Positions 14,589 through 19,445 of a stretch of DNA of 19,445 bases are shown piece by piece. Under the pieces are notes generated by a model. The model did not search any database, was not told the DNA's origin, and worked only from the letters and a program-made list of their open reading frames with translations. How positions within the stretch are numbered: the stretch's first letter is position 1; each line of letters starts with the position of its first letter. Made by a program: the position numbers and the translations under genes. The DNA is taken from NCBI GenBank assembly GCA_937911045.1, contig CALEPX010000026.1, positions 1-19,445 on the forward strand, in the 5' to 3' direction. The stretch is from an uncultured Fretibacterium sp. Its GTDB lineage: Bacteria; Synergistota; Synergistia; Synergistales; Aminobacteriaceae.

Positions 14589-15458
14589 ATGATAGCTCGT
14601 TGGTGGAAAAGTGACGCTGATTCAGTCTCGTGTAATTTGTGTTTCAGGCGTTGCGTTATCATGCCGGGACATTCGGGTAAATGCGGCGTGCGTATGAATG
14701 AGAATGGCAGATTGCTCTCGCCTTATTTAGGAAAGTTCTGTGCGTGTGCTGTTGATCCTGTCGAGAAGAAGCCGTTATATCACTGGCACTCCGGGAGATT
14801 TATTTACTCGTTAGGGAGCGTTGGCTGCACGATGGATTGTCCGTTTTGCCAGAATTATCATATTGCGTTTCCTGCGAAAGTTTTGCGTGAGAAAGTCCGT
14901 GAATCACAAGTTCTAAGCGTTCACACACTCGTTCAGAATATTCGGGATTTGGGCTTGGATTTGCTCGCGTTCACGTACAACGAGCCGACACTTCAAGCCG
15001 AATACATATGTGAAGCTGTACCAGTTCTGCATGAAGCCGATATTTCCGTAGCACTTGTCACGAATGGCGCGATGTCACATGAAGCGGCGAATGATTTGTT
15101 ATCGTGTCTTGACGCGAACGACGCAGCAAATATTGACCTGAAAGCTTTTAATCACGAAACGTACAGGAAATTCGCAGGCGATCTTGATACTGTCAAAGAG
15201 AATATCGGATTATTTGTGTCAGCTGGTGTTCATGTTGAGATAACTAATCTGGTCGTGACGGGCTTGAATGATGACCCGGGAGAATTTCGCGCAATGATTG
15301 ATTGGATAGCGTCGATTTCAAATGCAATTCCGCTTCACATAACGAGATATTTTCCCGCACGAGATTACTACGCAGCTCCGACTAGTCTGGAAATTCTTAA
15401 TGCGTTCGCCACTATAGCGAGAACGAAGCTCAAACACGTACATCTGGGAAACGTGTAA
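14589..15458 (+). CDS. amrS: AmmeMemoRadiSam system radical SAM enzyme
   Basis: This 289-residue radical SAM protein holds the iron-sulfur/SAM cluster in CTMDCPFC (Cys 80, 84, 87). The N-terminus has a second cysteine set (C15, C18, C22, C32 in a CxLCxxxC...GKCGVR arrangement), typical of this family and possibly binding zinc or another cluster. Later parts match the activating-enzyme-like core: FTYNEPTLQAEY, NIDLKAF and LHITRYFPA. It resembles pyruvate-formate-lyase activases, but no glycyl radical enzyme is present, and the fused MEMO-AMMECR1 gene upstream identifies it as AmrS. No ribosome binding site precedes the ATG; the sequence there is AT-only for most of ten bases. It probably relies on coupling to the gene upstream. 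Confidence 0.92.
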   Translation: MIARWWKSDADSVSCNLCFRRCVIMPGHSGKCGVRMNENGRLLSPYLGKFCACAVDPVEKKPLYHWHSGRFIYSLGSVGCTMDCPFCQNYHIAFPAKVLREKVRESQVLSVHTLVQNIRDLGLDLLAFTYNEPTLQAEYICEAVPVLHEADISVALVTNGAMSHEAANDLLSCLDANDAANIDLKAFNHETYRKFAGDLDTVKENIGLFVSAGVHVEITNLVVTGLNDDPGEFRAMIDWIASISNAIPLHITRYFPARDYYAAPTSLEILNAFATIARTKLKHVHLGNV

Positions 15459-15477
15459 AATAGAATGAGGTGAAAAA

Positions 15478-16689
15478 ATGCAAATCAAAGGCAAAATCAA
15501 CACAGCAATTTGTTACGCGACTATAATCGAGGACAGCGCAATCGAACAAATTCAGAGAATGTGCGATTATCCGTTCACTGAAGGTTCGAAAATTCGCATT
15601 ATGCCCGATGTTCACGCCGGAAAAGGCTGCACTGTCGGAACTACTATGACTGTCATAGACAAGATCGTTCCAAATATAGTCGGTGTAGATATTGGCTGCG
15701 GTATGTTCACGGTGAATATCGGCAGCCAAGAAATTGATTTCGCGAAATTCGATGAAGCTGCTCATTTTGTGCCATCGGGTTTTCGCGTCTGGGATGGAAG
15801 GCATACGCGCTTTGATCTATCAAGACTTCGTTGTTATCGCGAATTGAGAGATACACCGCGCATCGAAAAAAGTTTGGGCACTCTTGGCGGCGGCAATCAT
15901 TTCATCGAGATTGACAGGGCTAATGACGGGACGAATTTTCTTGTTGTGCATTCAGGCAGCAGAAATTTGGGCAAACAAGTCGCGGAATTTTACCAGAAAC
16001 TCGCAATAGATTTATCTCAGGGCAAAGAAGAATACTTGCATCAACGTGAGGAAATTATCCGGACTTACAAAGAGCAAGGCAGACGCAAAGAAATTCAGGG
16101 CGTATTACAAAAATTGCAATGGCAGCGAAAAGAAAGCACTATGCCCGAAGATTTGTGTTTCTTGTACGGGGAATATCTCGAAGATTATTTACACGACATC
16201 GAAATTTGTCAGGAATTTTCACGCCTTAATCGCGAAAAACTTGCGGAGATAATCCTGTCCAGGGTCGGGGTTTCAGCTGGAGATTCTTTTCATACTACGC
16301 ATAATTATATCGACACCGACGAGATGATTTTGCGCAAGGGTGCTATCGCGGCTCATTCGGGTGAAAAAGTCTTAATACCGGTTAATATGAGAGACGGCTC
16401 AATTTTAGCTACTGGCAAGGGGAATCCAGACTGGAATTTTTCTGCCCCACACGGAGCTGGGCGATTGATGTCCAGAAATGTTGCCAAAGAAAACTTACGC
16501 CTCTCTGATTATCAGGAAGCAATGCGGGGAATTTTCACAACGTCAGTCAACGAAAGCACACTTGATGAAGCTCCGATGGCATACAAGTCACTCGGTGATA
16601 TTGTGAACGCAATTTCCGAAACGGTTGAAATTATCGAAGTCCTCAAGCCGGTCTATAACTTCAAAGCTTCGTCCGAAAATCATGAGTAA
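15478..16689 (+). CDS. rtcB: RtcB family RNA ligase
   Basis: This 403-residue GTP-dependent ligase joins RNA ends bearing 2',3'-cyclic or 3'-phosphate to 5'-hydroxyl ends, in RNA repair or tRNA healing. Metal and nucleotide residues are in place: DVHAGKG (D44, H46), the DIGCGM cysteine (C74), GGGNHF (N140, H141), VVHSGSR (H158), HTTHNYID and the guanylylated histidine H325 in SAPHGAGR. Length matches the compact bacterial form. It begins 19 bases after amrS with GAGGTG upstream, so it is probably cotranscribed with the AmmeMemoRadiSam genes. No RtcA cyclase or RtcR regulator and no Archease is visible nearby. The function is well supported, the RNA target is not. Confidence 0.93.
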   Translation: MQIKGKINTAICYATIIEDSAIEQIQRMCDYPFTEGSKIRIMPDVHAGKGCTVGTTMTVIDKIVPNIVGVDIGCGMFTVNIGSQEIDFAKFDEAAHFVPSGFRVWDGRHTRFDLSRLRCYRELRDTPRIEKSLGTLGGGNHFIEIDRANDGTNFLVVHSGSRNLGKQVAEFYQKLAIDLSQGKEEYLHQREEIIRTYKEQGRRKEIQGVLQKLQWQRKESTMPEDLCFLYGEYLEDYLHDIEICQEFSRLNREKLAEIILSRVGVSAGDSFHTTHNYIDTDEMILRKGAIAAHSGEKVLIPVNMRDGSILATGKGNPDWNFSAPHGAGRLMSRNVAKENLRLSDYQEAMRGIFTTSVNESTLDEAPMAYKSLGDIVNAISETVEIIEVLKPVYNFKASSENHE

Positions 16690-16753
16690 ATATCATTCCC
16701 TGACAGAAATTTCATATGAACGTAGCTTGAACGAAAATTTGAGCGGTAAAAAA

Positions 16754-16782
16754 TTGAGTAATGCGTGCGAGTGTGTTAGAAT
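16754..16782 (+). promoter_or_regulatory. Promoter of the 95-residue unknown gene
   Basis: TTGAGT (16754-16759) and TAGAAT (16777-16782) are spaced by 17 bases. The TGT just before the -10 box makes it an extended -10 element. The start site would be near 16789, leaving a leader of about 20 bases that carries GGAGG at 16798-16802. Confidence 0.7.
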
Positions 16783-16809
16783 ACGCAAATGAAGTTTGGA
16801 GGCTAACAC

Positions 16810-17097
16810 GTGAGTAAAAAAGAAGAGCTTATGGAACGAGTCCGGAATTTAATGAAAGAAGAAGTTTTTTCAGTAACAGATGCTGATGGACAAAAGATTT
16901 ACTTTTATTATGATTCATCGGAGAAAAGATTATATGTGAAATCCATAAGGGGTAATAGAACTGAAGTACAGAATGTTGCGGAAACTTTTTTGGCTATCAT
17001 TAATGGGAAAGAGTATCATCAAATGTATCTGGAAGATTTGGACACACACAGAACATCTATTATGTCTGTGCATAGATGGAAGCTCGATCTTGATTAA
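16810..17097 (+). CDS. Hypothetical protein, 95 residues
   Basis: I do not recognise this protein. It starts with GTG, seven bases after GGAGG. The N-terminus is a charged amphipathic helix (KKEELMERVRNLMKEE), possibly a coiled coil. Then come two or three beta strands (KIYFYYD, RLYVKSI), a helix (VAETFLAIIN) and a hydrophilic end rich in His, Arg and Asp. There is no signal peptide or membrane segment, so it is probably cytosolic. It has a strong promoter of its own after the RtcB gene and faces the nuclease-fold gene on the other strand. Its start, ribosome binding site and promoter all argue that it is a real gene. Confidence 0.65.
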   Translation: MSKKEELMERVRNLMKEEVFSVTDADGQKIYFYYDSSEKRLYVKSIRGNRTEVQNVAETFLAIINGKEYHQMYLEDLDTHRTSIMSVHRWKLDLD

Positions 17098-17401
17098 GCC
17101 TGAGAATGTTAATGTTACACGATATGGGGCGTACGTGAAGGGAAACGCTTTCGAACGCGTAATTCATCACAATGGAATTTCTCAACAGTGAATGATACTT
17201 GTTGCTAACGATTGGGAAATTTTTCCCCGAAGAGTAGTTTTGCTTGAGAGCGGGAGAATCCCGAGTTGTTGCTGTATCGTTCGTCGCGGCTAAATTCTCG
17301 GGAGCGCAATTTCCCTGTCTGACCATGAACGTATTAATCATGAAAGTCAAGAACGCCGATTTTGTGGAACATTCCCATGATAAATATGGTCTCGCAAATT
17401 T
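17098..17401. other. Intergenic stretch between convergent genes, with small hairpins
   Basis: I see no supported gene here. The frames that run through it have no ribosome binding site and no recognised domain. Structure seen: the near-palindrome GGGAAATTTTTCCC (17214-17227), the hairpin CGGGA-GAA-TCCCG (17251-17263), and a 7-bp inverted pair TCCCGAG (17259-17265) with CTCGGGA (17297-17303) that competes with that hairpin. None is followed by a T-run, so none is a clear terminator. Confidence 0.5.
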
Positions 17402-18943
17402 TCAGAAATTGTATGTTACCTGTCTTGCTTCGTCGTTTGCAACTATTACAGCAGTGATTACTTCCCGTCCGTCAACGCTATATGCCTTGTCATATTCTCT
17501 GCTCCGAATTTGTTCTAAACCTTCGATTCTCTTCTTATCAACTTCAGAATGATCCTTCGCGAACTTAAACTCCAGAATTACAATCTTCTTTTCGAACCGC
17601 ACGATGACATCTGAACGCCCTTCGAACGTGTGAACCTCTGCATATGCTATTATGCCCGCACCTCGCAACAACATCAGGAACAGAGACCTGTACCAAAATT
17701 CGTCACGATTTGGAAAGTCATCATATGGTATCTCTGATAGAGCAATGTTATATAATCGCGTAACTTCAACTATATTCCCTGTATCTAACGCCTTCCAGAT
17801 TTCATTCCCAAGAGGAGCATAACCCTTCACTTTATATACAAGATGCAGATACATACTAGATATAGAGTCCAGAACTTCTCGATTGGGATAATCTAGCGTT
17901 AATATCTGCCCATCTTTTTTCTCGATAGTCAGATAACCGCTTTGATACAAAAAACTTTCGGGTTCAGCTCTCTCGATTTCCTCTGAACTTGTGAAATCGC
18001 TTTTTACTTTCAAGTGACGATATTGTTCGGGATTCTGAATGTGGTGGTCTTTCATCCACTTGACGATAAACGACGGTGAGCCTGATTCGTACCAGTAATT
18101 CGAAAATTCACTCGTCTTGAAGAAATTCAATATTGAGAACGGATTGTAAAGTGTAATTCTGCCGTCAAAACTAAATCCGTCGTAATAATTTTTTAAGCGC
18201 GAGAGCAAATCCTCAGAAGTAACGTTAAGCTTAGCTCCGGCATTCTCAATTCTATCCGCAAAATATTGTTCGAGTTCTTGTTGCGTATAGCCTACTATAT
18301 CGCCGTATTGTTCATTCATTGAAATATCTTCAAGATTATTCAGTGTAGAGAATACGCCTACTTTACTGAATTTGGAAATTCCTGTTAGCATTACAAATTT
18401 CAGATATTCATCGCAGCCCTTCAATACAGTGTAGAATGATTGCAGGACTTCTCGCATTTCGTTTGCTTTATCAAGATTGCTGATATTGTCAAGAATAGTT
18501 TTGTCGTATTCATCTATTAGAATTACAACTGAGCCGTGAGCTTCAAATATTTCTTCGATTAGTTCTACAAATCTTCCTGACAAACTCTGGCTGTGTAATG
18601 TTACTTTATATTTTCTTGCAGTACGCAAAATCATGTCCATAAGCGATATTTCAAGATTTGAAGAAGCTATGGACATGTCAAATTTCAGTACTGGTGACGG
18701 GTGCTTTGCTTGTTCAGTGACCCATTCCTCGGCTTCTAACCCTTTGAATAAATCGACTTTTCCGCTAAACATTGCGTCGAGAGTTGAGAGCGTCAATGAT
18801 TTCCCAAAACGTCTGGGACGCGACAAAAAATATCTCATGCCATTTTGAATCAGTTCGAGTAATTTGCCAGTCTTATCAACGTACAGTAAATTATCATTTC
18901 TCAGTTTCTCAAAACTCTGAATTCCTATTGGTAACACTTGCAT
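17402..18943 (-). CDS. AAA-like ATPase with C-terminal PD-(D/E)XK nuclease-fold domain
   Basis: This 513-residue protein has an N-terminal P-loop domain: RPRRFGKS (about residues 42-49) as Walker A and VVILIDEYDKTI as Walker B, followed by LKFVMLTGISKFSKV. This is the AAA-ATPase-like family (PF09820). The last about 90 residues form a PDDEXK_9 (DUF1703) domain: the GRSDVIV aspartate and the EFKF Glu-x-Lys motif. The pair is common and often present in many copies in Synergistes, Fretibacterium, Treponema and Bacteroides. The role is unknown; defence or mobile-element roles are guesses. The gene is on the minus strand and has GGGAGAG before its ATG and a promoter at 18975-19003. The sequence is complete, with no frameshift. 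It is moderately poorer in GC than the sugar operon. Confidence 0.88.
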   Translation of the reverse strand: MQVLPIGIQSFEKLRNDNLLYVDKTGKLLELIQNGMRYFLSRPRRFGKSLTLSTLDAMFSGKVDLFKGLEAEEWVTEQAKHPSPVLKFDMSIASSNLEISLMDMILRTARKYKVTLHSQSLSGRFVELIEEIFEAHGSVVILIDEYDKTILDNISNLDKANEMREVLQSFYTVLKGCDEYLKFVMLTGISKFSKVGVFSTLNNLEDISMNEQYGDIVGYTQQELEQYFADRIENAGAKLNVTSEDLLSRLKNYYDGFSFDGRITLYNPFSILNFFKTSEFSNYWYESGSPSFIVKWMKDHHIQNPEQYRHLKVKSDFTSSEEIERAEPESFLYQSGYLTIEKKDGQILTLDYPNREVLDSISSMYLHLVYKVKGYAPLGNEIWKALDTGNIVEVTRLYNIALSEIPYDDFPNRDEFWYRSLFLMLLRGAGIIAYAEVHTFEGRSDVIVRFEKKIVILEFKFAKDHSEVDKKRIEGLEQIRSREYDKAYSVDGREVITAVIVANDEARQVTYNF

Positions 18944-18974
18944 ATTTTTAACACTCTCCCTTCGATTTTGCTTG

Positions 18975-19003
18975 ATTTTACATCATCAAGGCTCCGATTA
19001 CAA
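18975..19003 (-). promoter_or_regulatory. Promoter of the ATPase/nuclease-fold gene
   Basis: On the minus strand TTGTAA (18998-19003) and TAAAAT (18975-18980) are spaced by 17 bases, ahead of the GGGAGAG ribosome binding site and the ATG at 18943. The start site would be near 18968. Confidence 0.5.
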
Positions 19004-19413
19004 GTTTTTGAGCGTTCACACAATCCGAAATCGCTTCAGAAAATTGGGACAACTTTATCGCGAAATGGCAAACACCGCCGATTATGTGCCCCGCCAAGTG
19101 ATAGAAAAACAAGCAGCAAGCGTAATGACAAATACGTTTCATAGAGTGTTTATTACTGGAACTCCGGATTTTCGGCGATGGTGTTGCTGGTTAGAATTCC
19201 TGAGTGGGGAAGTTTGTGTTTTTTCAGGGCAAAGTAATTTTTCAACCCAGCGTTCCGGACAAACATTAGGCTTCTGAGACGAGAACGCTCATTCTGCAAA
19301 ATTCCTTTTCTTCTCGCAGTTTCCGTAAAGTTTTCGCGAATAAATTCTTCACGCAATACACATCTTGTGTTCGTAATCATAATGAATCAAGTTTGACAAT
19401 CTGGAAACCCCCG
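19004..19413. other. About 400 bases with no supported gene
   Basis: Short open frames exist on both strands (a plus frame of about 100 codons to 19277, a minus frame of about 75 codons from 19380), but none has a ribosome binding site, a recognised domain or a convincing start. I treat this as an intergenic region between the divergent nuclease-fold gene and a gene beyond the right edge. TTGACA at 19393-19398 has no matching -10 box. Confidence 0.5.
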
Positions 19414-19442
19414 TTGACCAAACTTTCCAACGAACTTAGAAT
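19414..19442 (+). promoter_or_regulatory. Promoter pointing out of the window
   Basis: TTGACC (19414-19419) and TAGAAT (19437-19442) are spaced by 17 bases, matching consensus at five of six positions each. The start site would lie just beyond the right edge, so it probably serves a gene not seen here. Confidence 0.65.
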
Positions 19443-19445
19443 AAA

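Noticed and set aside
14589..15458. Pyruvate formate-lyase activating enzyme
   Set aside because: It is similar in the radical SAM core, but no glycyl radical enzyme is nearby. The N-terminal cysteine set and the MEMO-AMMECR1 neighbour fit AmrS.
17244..17552. 102-codon plus-strand frame overlapping the end of the nuclease-fold gene
   Set aside because: It has no ribosome binding site, runs antisense to a certain gene and has no recognised domain.
19153..19380. 75-codon minus-strand frame and the overlapping plus frame near the right end
   Set aside because: No ribosome binding site or domain; they overlap each other and neither is supported.
1..19445. CRISPR array, tRNA, rRNA, insertion sequence or prophage
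   Set aside because: I found no regularly spaced repeats, no cloverleaf or rRNA segments and no transposase or integrase genes.

Overview
The window is one end of an assembled bacterial contig. Its first 13 bases match the 3' end of the common Illumina adapter, so the genome starts at about base 14 and the first gene is truncated. The gene set suggests an obligate anaerobe: a flavodiiron protein with a rubredoxin tail, a thioredoxin pair, AmmeMemoRadiSam genes, and a PD-(D/E)XK protein of the kind frequent in gut anaerobes. The sugar-binding protein has a signal peptide but no lipobox cysteine, so it is probably a free periplasmic protein in a diderm. My best guess is Synergistota (gut or rumen type), held loosely because there is no rRNA or other phylogenetic marker. 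A Gram-negative-like Firmicute or a spirochaete remains possible.

Layout. 15-1334: C-terminal part of a flavodiiron protein, translationally coupled to a von Willebrand factor A (VWA) protein. 1415-1759: a small HTH protein with a DUF6465-like tail and an apparently leaderless promoter. 1846-2612: an AT-rich two-gene insert, a 55-aa protein followed by a GNAT acetyltransferase, resembling a toxin-antitoxin cassette. 2703-4528 (minus): thioredoxin then thioredoxin reductase, with promoter and terminator. 4737-13228: one long transcription unit. It holds a promoter with a dyad at the predicted start site, a leader with a micro-ORF, a ribose-type ABC importer (binding protein, permease, two-domain ATPase, second permease), an amidohydrolase/lactonase-like enzyme, a 2-hydroxyacid dehydrogenase, an L-xylulose-kinase-like FGGY kinase, and a clear intrinsic terminator. 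13267-16689: a fused MEMO1-AMMECR1 protein, its radical SAM partner, and an RtcB RNA ligase. 16810-17097: an unknown 95-aa protein with its own strong promoter. 17402-18943 (minus): an AAA-like ATPase/PD-(D/E)XK nuclease-fold protein. The last 500 bases hold only promoters, one of them pointing out of the window.

How the genes fit together. The flavodiiron and thioredoxin genes point to oxygen or NO detoxification and redox repair. The long operon looks like uptake of a sugar or sugar acid, followed by hydrolysis or oxidation and phosphorylation. It lacks an epimerase, aldolase and regulator, so the substrate is not defined. The AmmeMemoRadiSam-RtcB group joins a conserved system whose reaction I do not know to be established with an RNA-repair ligase. 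It and the GNAT cassette are the best candidates for undescribed biology.
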